NCBI GenBank assembly: GCA_016705955.1 | Contig: JADJKO010000001.1 | Location: 62,001-126,000, forward strand | Length of the DNA stretch: 64,000 bases | Source: Flavobacteriales bacterium | Lineage (GTDB): Bacteria > Bacteroidota > Bacteroidia > Flavobacteriales_F > PHOS-HE28 | Reading direction: 5' to 3' | In this document: one piece after another, positions 49,614-60,800 of the stretch | Layout: every line of letters begins with the position of its first letter | Position numbering within the stretch: the stretch's first letter is position 1 | Program-made: the position numbers and the translations under genes | Notes under the pieces: generated by a model | Seen by the model: only the letters and a program-made list of their open reading frames with translations | Told to the model about the DNA's origin: nothing | Database searches by the model: none

Positions 49614-52391
49614 CTACACTTTTAGGAGGCGGATCGTCCACACCGCCCCATCGGCGCGGGTCACGCGCAGCAGGTAGGCGCCGGATGGAACGCCCCCAAG
49701 GTCCAGCACAAGCTGGGAACCAGTGCTTTGTGGGCCGTGGGCCAGGATCCTTCGACCCGTGGCATCAACCAGTTCCAAAGCAAGGACGGCCGTGCTACCG
49801 ACCGTGATCGTCAACCGGTCCGTGAAAGGGTTGGGAACGGCGCCCAGGTCTGCCGGGTCCGGATCGGAAAGCCCGGTGCATACCTCGATCAGCAGGTCCA
49901 CGGTCGTACTGCCGGGGCATTGGCCTTCATGAGCTGCCGTAAGTGTTACCGGCCAGAGTCCCGCACCGAGTGCGGATGGATCCAACCAAACCGAAGGTCC
50001 GCTTCCGTTCACACTTCCACTCCAAGTTCCATCCGGGGAACCCGAGATGGCCACCGGGTCATCGGTGGTGCAGATCGCACCTACCGGATCGATGATCGGT
50101 GTGGTCGTGGTCCAGACACTCAATGTCGCGGTGGCATCCAGGAGCAAGCATCCCGGCCCGTTGGAATAGGCGTACACCACCGGATAATCACCGGGTCCGG
50201 TGATGGCCGGGTCGAGGACCCCGTTCGCATCGATCGGTGCCGCCCAGGTTCCACCGGCCGGACTTCCAACAAATTGGATCGGTCCATCCGTTGCGCACAG
50301 GATCAGGTCCGCAGCATTGGTGGTGACCACGGCCTCGGATGCAACAGTCACTGGCAGTGCATTCGACGCACCGCATCCTTCCGGTGCGAAATAGGAATAG
50401 GTGAGGAAGTATTCACCACTGGGAAATTGGGCCGGGTCGAATTCCCCATTCGTGATCCCGGGTCCAGACCAGAACCCACCGAAGGGTGTACCGAACGGTG
50501 AAAGGTCGAGGGGTGCAGAGGTTGTACAGAGCGGCGCAACGGGTGTGATGAGGATCTCCGGGAACACATCGCTTACACTGAGCCAGAGCGTGTCCACACC
50601 ATCGCACTGGCCGGGTTGGGTGGCATCTGCGTGCAGGATGATCGGATAGGTGCCCGCGCCTTGGTCCGGCAGGAAAGTGGCCCCGACACTGTTCCACGAT
50701 TCGATAGCGCCGCCCCAAGAGATACCGAAGGGCGGGGCGTTCAGTATGGTGATGAGTTGCGGGCCACTGTTGATGCACAGCGAAGCGTGTGGCGTGATCT
50801 CCGCCGCGAGGCTGGTCCAAACCACCAGCGGCTCCGTTTCCGAGGCGCAATCGGTTCCCGTTCCATCAATGAACATCGCGGCGATCACACCGCCGTGAAA
50901 GATCGTTGGATCGATCACTGCATCCGGACCGATCCCGAACCACTCCGCAGCCGGTGGTGTGGAGGTGAGTTGGATCGGGCCCTGACCACTGCAAAGGACC
51001 GGTCCGATGGCCGGTGTGATCATCGGACCGTCCACTACAAGGATGTCCGCGTTCGCACCGACCGGGCAACCGGCGGGCTCGTAGTACGCATGGCCAAGTT
51101 CGATCGTGCCTTGGCCCCACAACAGGCTTCGATGCAATACGTCGTCGATCACGCTCGGTCCGCTCCAATGTCCTCCGGCCGGGATCGCTTCCGGCAACGG
51201 AAGACCCGGACCGAACTTGCAAAGCGGTTCGAGGGCCGGCAGTTCAAGTATCGTGGTCGGAGTGGTCAGCGTACTGGGGTACCACAGGCGCTCACCGTTC
51301 TCGAAGAGGATCAGGTCGTCGTGGCCATCACCGTTCAGGTCGGCGAGCAGCGGTTGGCTACCAATTGGAGGGGAGGAGATCTCATTGGGGAAGGCCAGGT
51401 CATTCAATTCAGGAAGCCAGTGCGACCACAACATACCCACGTTCGGGTTGGCAGCGCGGTACATCACGCCAGCGCCTGGTCCGCATCCGAAATGGCCGAA
51501 CGATCCTTCTCCAGCGGTGGTCCATGCAGCGATCTGGTGATCCACCCAAAAGCGGAGTTGGCCACCTTCATCCAACGTATTCTCCATCCAGTGTACCGCC
51601 GGAAAGCGTGCTTCGGCCAGATCCAGATCGCCATCGGCATCCACATCGATCAACTGCGGCTTTTCCAAAGGGGACGCGGCGGAATTGAAGACCACTTGCG
51701 TGACCCACGTGCTACCATCGCCTTGCGCATTGAGCAGGACCACCACGTTCTGGTCGGCATCCCACGTGATCAGGTCGGTCCCGCCGATCTGATCGATATC
51801 GGCCACAAGAATTCGCAGAGGAGCATGATCCATGAAGGTGACCCCGGTTGCTTGCGGCGTGCCGAATCCAGTGCCGGTGTTCATTGCCCAATGAAGTTCG
51901 TTCCCTCCACTACCATCACTGACCAACAGCACGAGATCCACCAAGCCGTCGCCGCTGATCTCCGCCGTCGTCATGGCTTGCACGGTCCCGGCAAGCGTAA
52001 GCACAGGTGTGGCCGGCTCGAAGAGGCCAGCCCCCAGTGCCAAGGCCACTTTGATGGTGTTGTCAACGGGATCATGATAGATAAGGTCCAACAAGCCATC
52101 GGTTCCAAGGTCCACCAAGTACCATGCGGTCGGCTCGAAGGGAGGAGGGATGATCACACCGGGCGGCCCGAAGGTGCCGAGACCATCAAGATCCGCATAC
52201 CAAAGCAGGCCTTGGTCGATGCGGGTTCGAACCAGATCCAGGTCACCATCATGATCCACGTCGATGGCATGGACCGGATCCGGATCATCACCGGTCAGGA
52301 TCACTTGGGCGGCTCCGAACTGCGCGCGCGTTGCCGGTGCCATCAAGGTGAAAAAGAGGAAAAGAAGGAGCGTCCGGGAGTGGATCCACAT
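49614..52391 (-). CDS. VCBS/FG-GAP repeat secreted protein with T9SS tail
   Basis: 925 residues from ATG 52391 (signal MWIHSRTLLLFLFFTLMAPATRAQF). The first half has FG-GAP/VCBS-type units with calcium-loop patterns (DVDHDGDLDLVRTRID; DVDADGDLDLAEARF; DLNGDGHDDLILFENG) that form a propeller. The second half has several HYR/Ig-like units (ICxTxxPVxLxxxPxGGxWSGPG...) typical of Bacteroidota adhesins. T9SS type A tail: VPNPFTDRLTITVGS ... GAYLLRVTRADGAVWTIRLLKV. Surface-exposed or secreted; ligand unknown. Confidence 0.88.
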   Translation of the reverse strand: MWIHSRTLLLFLFFTLMAPATRAQFGAAQVILTGDDPDPVHAIDVDHDGDLDLVRTRIDQGLLWYADLDGLGTFGPPGVIIPPPFEPTAWYLVDLGTDGLLDLIYHDPVDNTIKVALALGAGLFEPATPVLTLAGTVQAMTTAEISGDGLVDLVLLVSDGSGGNELHWAMNTGTGFGTPQATGVTFMDHAPLRILVADIDQIGGTDLITWDADQNVVVLLNAQGDGSTWVTQVVFNSAASPLEKPQLIDVDADGDLDLAEARFPAVHWMENTLDEGGQLRFWVDHQIAAWTTAGEGSFGHFGCGPGAGVMYRAANPNVGMLWSHWLPELNDLAFPNEISSPPIGSQPLLADLNGDGHDDLILFENGERLWYPSTLTTPTTILELPALEPLCKFGPGLPLPEAIPAGGHWSGPSVIDDVLHRSLLWGQGTIELGHAYYEPAGCPVGANADILVVDGPMITPAIGPVLCSGQGPIQLTSTPPAAEWFGIGPDAVIDPTIFHGGVIAAMFIDGTGTDCASETEPLVVWTSLAAEITPHASLCINSGPQLITILNAPPFGISWGGAIESWNSVGATFLPDQGAGTYPIILHADATQPGQCDGVDTLWLSVSDVFPEILITPVAPLCTTSAPLDLSPFGTPFGGFWSGPGITNGEFDPAQFPSGEYFLTYSYFAPEGCGASNALPVTVASEAVVTTNAADLILCATDGPIQFVGSPAGGTWAAPIDANGVLDPAITGPGDYPVVYAYSNGPGCLLLDATATLSVWTTTTPIIDPVGAICTTDDPVAISGSPDGTWSGSVNGSGPSVWLDPSALGAGLWPVTLTAAHEGQCPGSTTVDLLIEVCTGLSDPDPADLGAVPNPFTDRLTITVGSTAVLALELVDATGRRILAHGPQSTGSQLVLDLGGVPSGAYLLRVTRADGAVWTIRLLKV

Positions 52392-52492
52392 GGTTCCGCG
52401 CAATGGTCGGACGCGAGGGCTATCCGAAAAGCCCACGAATATAGGTGGATCGCGGAACGTGGGGGCGATCCAGGTCTCCTAGGGCCTTCGCG

Positions 52493-53281
52493 CTATGCGC
52501 AGAGCACCGGGATGAAGGCCTCATTGGCCAACATCCGCTCCTTCTCCGCATCGGCTATATAGCGGTATTCCTCGGACGCATGGGACATGATGGCGATGCA
52601 ATCCGCATCGACGCTCCGCGCGTATTCGATCGTCGGACCGGCGAACCCAAGGCTGAATCCGGTGGCAGGGATAGTGGCCTCCACATGCCGGACCTTGTCA
52701 CGCTCCAGGCACTGCATCATGCTCAGTTTATTGGCCAGCAAGGCATCGCTCGGATTTTCGCCGGGTCTCATCAGCTGGTAGATATGTACCTCCGCATCAC
52801 ATGCTATGGCCAACAGGCACACCACATCCATCAACCGGTGGATGTCCGAGTGTCCGGCTACAGGGAGGACGATCCGCTTCAGTTCCGGCTCTGCCGGGCT
52901 TTGATCCTGGACCACGTAGGAAGGAACCGCCGACCGCCGGACGATCTTCAGGATATCAGCACCGAAGAGGGATTGGCGGAGTCCGTGGGGGCCATGCGTA
53001 CCCATGACCAACAAGTGGTGGCCCCGGCCGGTTTCGCTGATGATCTCCTCCATGAAATCGCCCTCAGGCATCAACAGGTGCAAACGGTCCGCGCCGATCA
53101 GCCCCAATTGCTCCTCCACGGCCTTCGCCACCAATGCATGATCATCGTCGGACCGACCGTTCTTGCCCAGGACGTGCATCAGGCTCACCCGCGAGCCCAA
53201 CCGATCGCCGAGATAGAGTGCGTGCCGGATCGCCGTTTCAGATGCCTTTGTGAGATCCGTGGTGCAGAGAAGGTCCTTCAT
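52493..53281 (-). CDS. Universal stress protein, tandem Usp domains
   Basis: 262 residues with MKDLLCTTDLTKASETAIRHALYLGDRLGSRVSLMHVLGK ... HHLLVMGTHGPHGLRQSLFGADILKIVRRSAVPSYVV, and a second half LKRIVLPVAGHSDIHRLMDVVCLLA. The first half keeps a Usp nucleotide-binding-like loop (GTHGPHG.....G). It is not a close copy of the protein at 26184. Single-gene unit. Confidence 0.85.
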   Translation of the reverse strand: MKDLLCTTDLTKASETAIRHALYLGDRLGSRVSLMHVLGKNGRSDDDHALVAKAVEEQLGLIGADRLHLLMPEGDFMEEIISETGRGHHLLVMGTHGPHGLRQSLFGADILKIVRRSAVPSYVVQDQSPAEPELKRIVLPVAGHSDIHRLMDVVCLLAIACDAEVHIYQLMRPGENPSDALLANKLSMMQCLERDKVRHVEATIPATGFSLGFAGPTIEYARSVDADCIAIMSHASEEYRYIADAEKERMLANEAFIPVLCA

Positions 53282-53436
53282 TTCACCGGGTTGAGGAGGC
53301 CAAGATATCTTCCTGCGGTGGACTATGGTGGCACGGCGATCCGGGCAGCATTCCCATCCCGTGCGGAAGGTGGCCCGTTCGGAACCTTACACATCCCACT
53401 TGGGTCCTACTTTGGCGCTTTCTTTTTTGAACGATC

Positions 53437-55815
53437 ATGCGCAACCTTCTATCCATTGCGGCTTTCGCCGTTGTTGCAACCACCTCTGCCCAACTCAACA
53501 TCTCCCTGGTGGGGCAACTGGATCACCAAGCGCTCCACAACAGCGACCTGAGCAACATCTGGGGCTACACCGATGAGACCGGGATCGAATACGCCCTCAT
53601 CGGTGTGAATGGTACAGGAGCATCGAATCCCGGTGGGATCTCAGTGGTGAGTTTGGAGGATCCGAGCAACCCGCAGGAGATCTTCTTCTTTGCCGGACCG
53701 ACCTCCATTTGGCGCGAGATCAAGGTGTGGAACGATCACGCCTACATGACCACTGAAGCCGAGAATGGCGGGATCGTGATCGTGGACCTGAGTCCTTTGC
53801 CGCAAAGCACCAACTTACCCGCGATCGCTTGGACGGATCCCAGTTGGAGCACCGCGCACTCCCTTTTCATAGATGAGAACGGGAGACTTTACCTGCACGG
53901 TGCGAATCGGGGTAACGGTGGTGTGATCATGTATGATCTCACGCAGGATCCCATGGATCCGGTTGAAGTGGGTTCCTACGACCCGTATTACTGCCATGAC
54001 AGCTTCGCGCGGGGTGACACCTTGGACGCCGCGCACATCTACGATGGCTTCTTCAGTATCGTGGACGTGTCCGATCCTTCCGCACCGGTGCAATTGGGGG
54101 TTCACGCCACACCGAACAATTTCACGCACAACACATGGTTGGACGCCAGTGGTAACTACCTCTTCACCACCGATGAGCGGACCAATGCGTATGTGGGTGC
54201 TTATGACGTGAGCGATCCGACGGACATCAACGAAGTGGATCGCCTGCGCAGCGACAATGGATCAGGTGCGATCCCGCACAACACGTACTGGCTGAATGAC
54301 TATGTAGTGACATCCTACTACACCTTCGGTGTGGTCATTTATGATGCGTCCGATCCGCACAACATGGTGGAGGTGGGCAACTACGACACCTCACCATTCA
54401 GTGGTGATGGATTCAACGGTGCCTGGGGTGTGTACCCCTTTTTCGATTCCGGCCTTCTGATCATCTCCGACATCGAAGGTGGTTTGTTCGTTCTGGGGCC
54501 GACTTATGTTCAGGCTTGTCGCTTGGAAGGAACCGTGTCCAATGCGCAGACTTCCGCGCCGATCGCCGGAGCTACACTAACGATCGTGGGAACCACGATC
54601 TCGGAACAGACACCCGTCGACGGAACGTACATGACCGGGTACTATCAAGCCGGAACCTACACCGTGCAGGTATCGGCTCCGGGCTATTTCCCCGCGACGG
54701 TGAATGGCGTGGTGTTGCAGAACGGTGTGACCACCCAGTTGGATGTCGAACTCGAACCGATGGTGGCTTTCGCGTTCCAAGGGAACGTCGTCACCGCAGG
54801 TACAGCGGATCCGGTCGCCGGTGCAGTGATCAGCATGTCGAGTCCGCAATTCCAACTCAGCGCACAGGCCGGTCCCGATGGCTCCTTCGCATTCCCCGCG
54901 ATCTTCCAGGATGATTATGAGATCACCGTGGGCCACTGGGGCTGGCACACCGTCTGTCTTCCCGCACAGACCTTGCAATCCGGGAACGGGCCGCTTACCG
55001 TGGAACTGCCCTTGGGTTATGCGGATGATTTCGCACTCGATCTCGGCTGGACGAATACCTCGACCGCCAGTTCGGGTACGTGGGTGCGCGGTGAACCGGT
55101 GGGAACGATGAATGGTGCGGTGCAAAGCAATCCGGATCTGGATGTGACCGGTGATTGCGGCGACCAAGCTTACGTGACCGGCAACGGTGGCGGTGGTGCA
55201 GGTACGGACGATGTGGATGATGGGGCAGTGGTCCTGCGTTCACCCTTCTTCGATGCGACATCGGGTATTGAGCCGCATGTACACTACTACCGCTGGTTCT
55301 ATAACGGTGGTGGAAGTGGCAACCCGAACGATTCCTTCACCATTGCGATCTCCAATGGTACCAGCACCGTGACCATGGAGAGCATCACCACGGCAACGCC
55401 ACCGATGTCCTCTTGGGTGGCCTCGGACAAGCGCATCGCCGATTTCATGATACCCTCGTCCACCATGCAATTGATCGCCACAGCGACCGATGCGAACCCA
55501 GGGCATGTGGTTGAAGCGGCGTTGGATCGCTTCATGCTTTCATTCCAATCCACCAATGGCATCAGCGAGCGCGTTGCCACGGATCTGTTGGTGTGGCCCA
55601 ACCCGAATGATGGATCCTTCCGGATCCAACTGCCGGAGGGCGTACACGGCACCTTGGAAGTAGTGGATGCAACCGGACGTGTGGTGATCCAGCAACGCAT
55701 CCGCACTGCCGGGATCATCGATCAAGGACCAGGGCTATCCGCTGGTACTTATGTGGTACGGATCCTCGGAACGAACGGGCAGCAGTTCCAAAGCACGGTC
55801 GTGGTACTGCAATAG
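53437..55815 (+). CDS. Choice-of-anchor B family protein with T9SS tail
   Basis: 792 residues. Signal MRNLLSIAAFAVVATTSAQ. Residues 20-360 form LVIVD-type propeller repeats (GGIVIVDLSPL; GFFSIVDVSDPSAPVQLG; AYVGAYDVSDPTDINEVDRLR; GVVIYDASDPHNMVEVGNYD). Two carboxypeptidase-regulatory-like (CarboxypepD_reg) domains follow at about 362-525 (RLEGTVSNAQTSAPIAGATLTI; FQGNVVTAGTADPVAGAVISM). Then a beta domain, and the sorting domain VWPNPNDGSFRIQLPEGVHG ... AGTYVVRILGTNGQQFQSTVVV. Cell surface or secreted. Confidence 0.9.
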   Translation: MRNLLSIAAFAVVATTSAQLNISLVGQLDHQALHNSDLSNIWGYTDETGIEYALIGVNGTGASNPGGISVVSLEDPSNPQEIFFFAGPTSIWREIKVWNDHAYMTTEAENGGIVIVDLSPLPQSTNLPAIAWTDPSWSTAHSLFIDENGRLYLHGANRGNGGVIMYDLTQDPMDPVEVGSYDPYYCHDSFARGDTLDAAHIYDGFFSIVDVSDPSAPVQLGVHATPNNFTHNTWLDASGNYLFTTDERTNAYVGAYDVSDPTDINEVDRLRSDNGSGAIPHNTYWLNDYVVTSYYTFGVVIYDASDPHNMVEVGNYDTSPFSGDGFNGAWGVYPFFDSGLLIISDIEGGLFVLGPTYVQACRLEGTVSNAQTSAPIAGATLTIVGTTISEQTPVDGTYMTGYYQAGTYTVQVSAPGYFPATVNGVVLQNGVTTQLDVELEPMVAFAFQGNVVTAGTADPVAGAVISMSSPQFQLSAQAGPDGSFAFPAIFQDDYEITVGHWGWHTVCLPAQTLQSGNGPLTVELPLGYADDFALDLGWTNTSTASSGTWVRGEPVGTMNGAVQSNPDLDVTGDCGDQAYVTGNGGGGAGTDDVDDGAVVLRSPFFDATSGIEPHVHYYRWFYNGGGSGNPNDSFTIAISNGTSTVTMESITTATPPMSSWVASDKRIADFMIPSSTMQLIATATDANPGHVVEAALDRFMLSFQSTNGISERVATDLLVWPNPNDGSFRIQLPEGVHGTLEVVDATGRVVIQQRIRTAGIIDQGPGLSAGTYVVRILGTNGQQFQSTVVVLQ

Positions 55816-55825
55816 GAACGCACGG

Positions 55826-56788
55826 TCAGCGGACCCCGCCCGGGGTGGCGCAATTTTCCTTGATCAGCTCATCCACTTCAGGAACGTCGCCCAAGGCTTT
55901 CGCAACACCAAGGTCCTCGCATGCCTTGATGCGTTCGCCTTTTCGTAAGCGCAATATGGCCCGTGTGCGCAGCGCGTGCGGGTTGCTGGGATAATTCTTC
56001 AGGCTGCGCTCCACGGTGATCCACGCATCGTCGTTGCGCTCCATTTTCATGTAGGTGTACGCCTTGTTGCTCAGTGCGATAGGTTCATCCGGATCGTAGG
56101 CGAGTGCACGATCCAGTGCAGCCAGCGCATCCTCATAGCGTCCGACCATGGTGAGTTCATACCCCTTGTTCGTCCAATGGCCCGGATCGTTGGGTTCAAG
56201 ATCGCACAAGCGTTCCAGCACCGCCAAGGCATCCTCGTGCCGGCTGACCATATCGTACAGCCTTGCCAACGTCCGCAATGAGGCCACATCCTCACGCCCT
56301 AGGGACCGTGCCGCTTCCAGGTCTTCAATGGCCAGGTCCACTTTACCAGCCTCGGAGCGTGCCTCGCCGCGTAGGTTGTGCGATCGTGCGCGCCACAGGT
56401 TGTTGCGCGCATAGGTAATGGCCCTGCCGCCATGGTACTCGGCCTTTTCGTAGTCCTTCGTCGTGAAGGAATACAGGCCGCGCTGGAAATGGCCTTCGCC
56501 CGATGTACTGTCCAGCTTCAAGGCCTTGTCCACATCCTGGATGAAGCGCTCGTTCCGATCCAAGGCTTTGTATGCCCTTGCTCTACCGAGCAACGTGGCG
56601 GCTGTGGATTCCCTCTTCACCGCCGCATCGAAGACTTCGAGTGCACGTTGTGGCTTCTCCACATCCAGGAGCGAATCACCGCGGATCAACAGTATTTGAA
56701 CGGACTGCCCATGGCTGGCATTGGCACCGATCATGAGTACTCCGATAAGAGCGGAACGGCGAAGGAACGAGAAGGAACGCTGTGTCAT
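55826..56788 (-). CDS. Secreted TPR protein
   Basis: 320 residues from ATG 56788 with a signal peptide (SALIGVLMIGANASHGQS). About seven TPR units (LLGRARAYKALDRNERFIQDVDKALKLDSTSGEGHFQRGLYSF; NKGYELTMVGRYEDALAALDRALAYDPDEPIALSNKAYTYMKM). Probably a periplasmic scaffold. It lies between tsaD and the anchor-B gene, with no obvious partner. Confidence 0.85.
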   Translation of the reverse strand: MTQRSFSFLRRSALIGVLMIGANASHGQSVQILLIRGDSLLDVEKPQRALEVFDAAVKRESTAATLLGRARAYKALDRNERFIQDVDKALKLDSTSGEGHFQRGLYSFTTKDYEKAEYHGGRAITYARNNLWRARSHNLRGEARSEAGKVDLAIEDLEAARSLGREDVASLRTLARLYDMVSRHEDALAVLERLCDLEPNDPGHWTNKGYELTMVGRYEDALAALDRALAYDPDEPIALSNKAYTYMKMERNDDAWITVERSLKNYPSNPHALRTRAILRLRKGERIKACEDLGVAKALGDVPEVDELIKENCATPGGVR

Positions 56789-56846
56789 TGGAGCAGGCAA
56801 AGTAACGGTAGCCATGTGCGCGAACACCATGCCGGGACGGAAGTGT

Positions 56847-57869
56847 TCACCACCGGGCCACAGGAACGGTGTCCAGCCCTGCGTGCTCACCGGCGAGATG
56901 GAGGTAATGACCAGCCATGGCGATCATGGCCGCATTGTCGGTGCAGTAAGCGAATGGAGGAAGGTGCAAGTCCCATCCTTCCCGATCGGCACGCAGGGCT
57001 GCACGTTTGCGTAGTTCGCTGTTGGCGCTAACGCCTCCGGACAGTCCCACGCTGATGATCGCATGTTCCTCGGTGGCCCGTTTCAACTTCATCAGCAACT
57101 GATCGATGATCGTGGCTTGAAGGGCTGCGCAGAGATGGGGCAGTTCGCGTTCAATGAAGTCGGGGTCCGCGGCGGATCCTTTTCTCACCAAGGCCATGAA
57201 CGCACTCTTCACCCCGCTGAAGCTCATGGCGAGGTCCGGTGGATCGGTCCGTGGGAGTGTGTGCCTCGAAGGATCCCCTGCAATAGCGTGTGTGTCCACC
57301 AGCGGTCCGCCCGGATAGGAGAGGCCCAGGATCTTGGCGCCTTTGTCGAACGCTTCGCCCGCGGCATCATCCAACGTGGTTCCGATCACCTTCATGTCCA
57401 ACGCACTCCGCACAAGAATGAGTTGCGTGTGACCACCGCTCACGGTGAGGTTGATGAATGGGAACTGCGGCACGGATCGCTCCTCATGGTCCTGGATGAA
57501 GTGCGCCAACACGTGCGCCTTGATATGATCCACAGCGATGAGCGGGATCTCCAGTGCTTGTGCCATGGAACGCGCGTAACACGCCCCGACCAGCAGCGCA
57601 CCGATCAACCCGGGTCCTTGTGTGAATGCGATCGCGGTGATGTCCTCCTTGGCCATATCGGCCTGCCGCAAGGCCTCACTGACCACCGGCACGATGTGTT
57701 CCTGATGTGCTCGACTTGCGAGCTCCGGGACCACACCACCCCAACGCTTATGCACGTCCTGGCTCGCGATCACGTTGGACCGCACCCGACCATCCACGAG
57801 CACGGCTGCGGCGGTCTCGTCGCAAGAGCTTTCAATACCGAGGATGATCAATGGCTTTCCGGAGGACAT
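56847..57869 (-). CDS. tsaD: tRNA t6A37 threonylcarbamoyltransferase TsaD
   Basis: 340 residues from ATG 57869, the usual length. Landmarks: ILGIESSCDETAAAV at the N-terminus, metal-binding HxxxH in VDHIKAHVLAHF, SGGHTQLILVRS, DDAAGEAFDKGAKILGLSYPGGP and GLSGGVSANSELRKR, with CTDNAAMIAMAG near the end. Transfers threonylcarbamoyl to A37 of ANN-decoding tRNAs with TsaB and TsaE. Essential housekeeping gene. Its start codon overlaps that of tamB on the other strand by two bases. Confidence 0.96.
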   Translation of the reverse strand: MSSGKPLIILGIESSCDETAAAVLVDGRVRSNVIASQDVHKRWGGVVPELASRAHQEHIVPVVSEALRQADMAKEDITAIAFTQGPGLIGALLVGACYARSMAQALEIPLIAVDHIKAHVLAHFIQDHEERSVPQFPFINLTVSGGHTQLILVRSALDMKVIGTTLDDAAGEAFDKGAKILGLSYPGGPLVDTHAIAGDPSRHTLPRTDPPDLAMSFSGVKSAFMALVRKGSAADPDFIERELPHLCAALQATIIDQLLMKLKRATEEHAIISVGLSGGVSANSELRKRAALRADREGWDLHLPPFAYCTDNAAMIAMAGHYLHLAGEHAGLDTVPVARW

Positions 57870-60800
57870 GGGATACCGGGCTACTTTTGGACGATCCGGC
57901 CCGGAGATCGCAGATGCGACGGGCAAATCTAGACCACTGCCCCCCACGACGACATATCGCCGACTGCGACGCCTGTTTCGCTGGATCGGCTTTTCCGTCA
58001 TCCTGCTCATCCTACTCATCCTGCTCGGATGCGTGGCGCTGTTGTTCCCTCAGGTGCAAACGGCCGTGGCAAGGAAACTGGCAGCGATGGCCACGGAGCG
58101 AACAGGTGCGGATATCCGGATCGGCGGTGTGGCGATCTCCTTGGACGGATCCGTGTTGCTCACGGATGTGTTCATCAGCGATCTACAGGGCGACACGCTG
58201 ATCGTCGTTCCCGGCTTGCGTGTGAAAGGCTTGCGCCTGAACAGGGATCAACGGTTGTTGAAGTTCTCCGAACTGGAGCTGCATGGGGCGCGATTCGCGT
58301 TGGAGAGAACGGAAGGCGCGGTGTACAGCAACTTCACGGAGCTGATGAACCGGATCTCGCCGGGCGATACACTTCCGTCAGAAGGTGATTGGACGGTACG
58401 CTGTCGGCGATTCCTTATAGAAGGATTCCATTTTTCCTACCACGACCGGAACAAGGAACAGCCCCCGTTCGGGGTGGACTTCGATCATGTGGACATCCCC
58501 GATGCGTACATCACGGGCAATGGATTGAGCTTGATCGGGGATTCCGTCTCCGCAGAGTTGAAGATGATGCGATTCAGCGACCATTCGGGTTTCGCCGTTT
58601 CCGGAATGTCGGGCTCCACCACGGTGAGCAAGCATGGGATCGATGTCCTCGGGATGGACCTCCGGACACCGCGGTCGGCGCTCCTCGGTGAACTGCATAT
58701 GATGGCCGAGGGTTGGTCCGACTTCAATGAGTTCACGAGTGCGGTGTACATGAAGGTGGATCTGGACGGTTCCGTGCTGGACATGGGTGACATCGCTTGG
58801 TTCGCGCCCGAGCTGGAAGGGGTAGCGGTCCCCTTGGGCATTAGTGGAAAGGTGCGTGGCACGGTAGCCGAATTGAAGGGTAGGGGGATGACGATCACCT
58901 TCGGCCGCGAGAGCCGGTTCGAAGGGAATGCCGAGCTGAGCGGCTTGCCGGATATCGACAACACCTTCATGCTGATCGACGTGGATCGCTTCCATACCAC
59001 GCTTGCTGATGTAGCGCAATTGCCGGCACCACCCTTCAAGGAAGCTGGTCGATTGCAACTTCCTTCGTCCGTAACGCCCTTGGAGTTCCTGGATGCACAT
59101 GGCCGCTTCACCGGATTCCTGCACGCCTTTACCGCAACGGGAAGAGGGGAGACCGCGTTGGGCGACCTCCGTACGGACCTCACCTACGAGCGCGATACCA
59201 TCTCCAAGCAGATCCATCTCACCGGTCGTGTCGCCACGAATTCGTTCCGCCCAGGTCCGATCATCGGAAGCAGCATCATCGGCCCGATAGCCGCCGATGT
59301 ACGGTTGAACGCCGAAGGCCGGACCTTGCCCACCATGGCCGTGGATCTGGACGGGACCTTCCCGATGTTCACCATCAATGGGCGGACCGTGACGGGCATC
59401 ACCGCTTCCGGACATCTGGAGCGTAATCTCTTCAATGGGGAACTGAGCACCACGGATGAGAATCTGCAACTGCGCTTCAAAGGACTCGCGGACTTCCGCG
59501 GTCGCTGGCCGCTGGTTGATTTCGATGCGGTCCTGGATCATGCGAACCTGCGGGCGTTAGGATTCACCGATGCGCCCGGATACAATGCGTTGAGCATGGC
59601 CATCCAAGCCGATGGCCGGCTCTCACCGGATAGCTTGTTGGGTGATCTGCATGTGCAAGGGATCTCCTACTGCCAAGGAATCGAAGAGTTTGATCTCGGC
59701 GACATGAACCTGAGCAGCGATCGCCGCGATGGCAAGAACATCCTCGAACTCGATGCATCCTTCGCGGAAGCCAAGGTCATTGGCGAATTCCTGCCGACCA
59801 AATTGCCCGATGCGTTGGCGCACATCGTATACAGCGTGTTCCCTTCCGCAAGTGCGGCCGTGCGTTATGATCACGACCCGCAGGATTTCACCTTCGAAGT
59901 GACCACCCGGGAGATGGCACCGGTATTCGCACTCTTCTTGCCGGACGCGGAGATCGCTCCGGGCTCCAAGGTCACGGGTTCCTTTGACACGCGAAGTTTC
60001 GATATGGGGTTAACCTTCTTCGCACCTCGGGCGAAGTATGGTTCCGTTCTAATGGATTCCCTCGATGTGATGGCGGACAAGACACTCGACCTGCTCGCAC
60101 TTTCGATCCGAAGCACACGACAATCCATCCACGACAGTATCTGGTTCGGGGGAACCGCCATCACCGGTAAGGCCTATCAGGATGAACTGGATCTCGATGT
60201 GGGCTGGAGAACCAGTAATAGTGGCGCCCACGGTGATCTGGAGATCCTTGGGGAAGTGCGCGGATTGAACGCGGTCACGCTTGAACTGCTTCCTTCCGAA
60301 CTCTACTTCAGCCGGGGAACGTGGAAGAACGCTCACTCCAGCCGGATCACCATCGATTCCACCACCGTTTCCATCGATTCGCTGGTCTTGCGCAACGGGA
60401 TACAGCACGTGGCCCTGCATGGTTCCATCTCCAAGGATCCCACTGTGGCGTTGGCCTTCGATGTGGAAGCGGTTGATCTGGTGGATCTGGAGTACCTGTT
60501 CAATGGCCCGAAGTTGAAGGGAACTATCGGTGGCGATGGACGGATCTTCGACATGTACGGGTCCACTTACTTCATGAGCTATCTGTGCGGGGATAGCCTG
60601 AAAGTGGATGACCGGCCGGTGGGTGATATCCGCTTCGCAGCGACCTGGAGCGAAGGCCAAAGCGATCTTAACCTTGCGGGCACCTTGAACCGGGACGCCG
60701 TGAAGGCTCTTGATTTCACCGGGCATATGGGGATCAAGGATGGAGGTGAATTCGACATGCTCCTGATCCTGGATCGATTCGACATGACCTTGATCGAACC

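Noticed and set aside
57063..57932. 289-codon plus-strand frame antisense to tsaD
   Set aside because: It mirrors an essential conserved gene and has no motif of its own.
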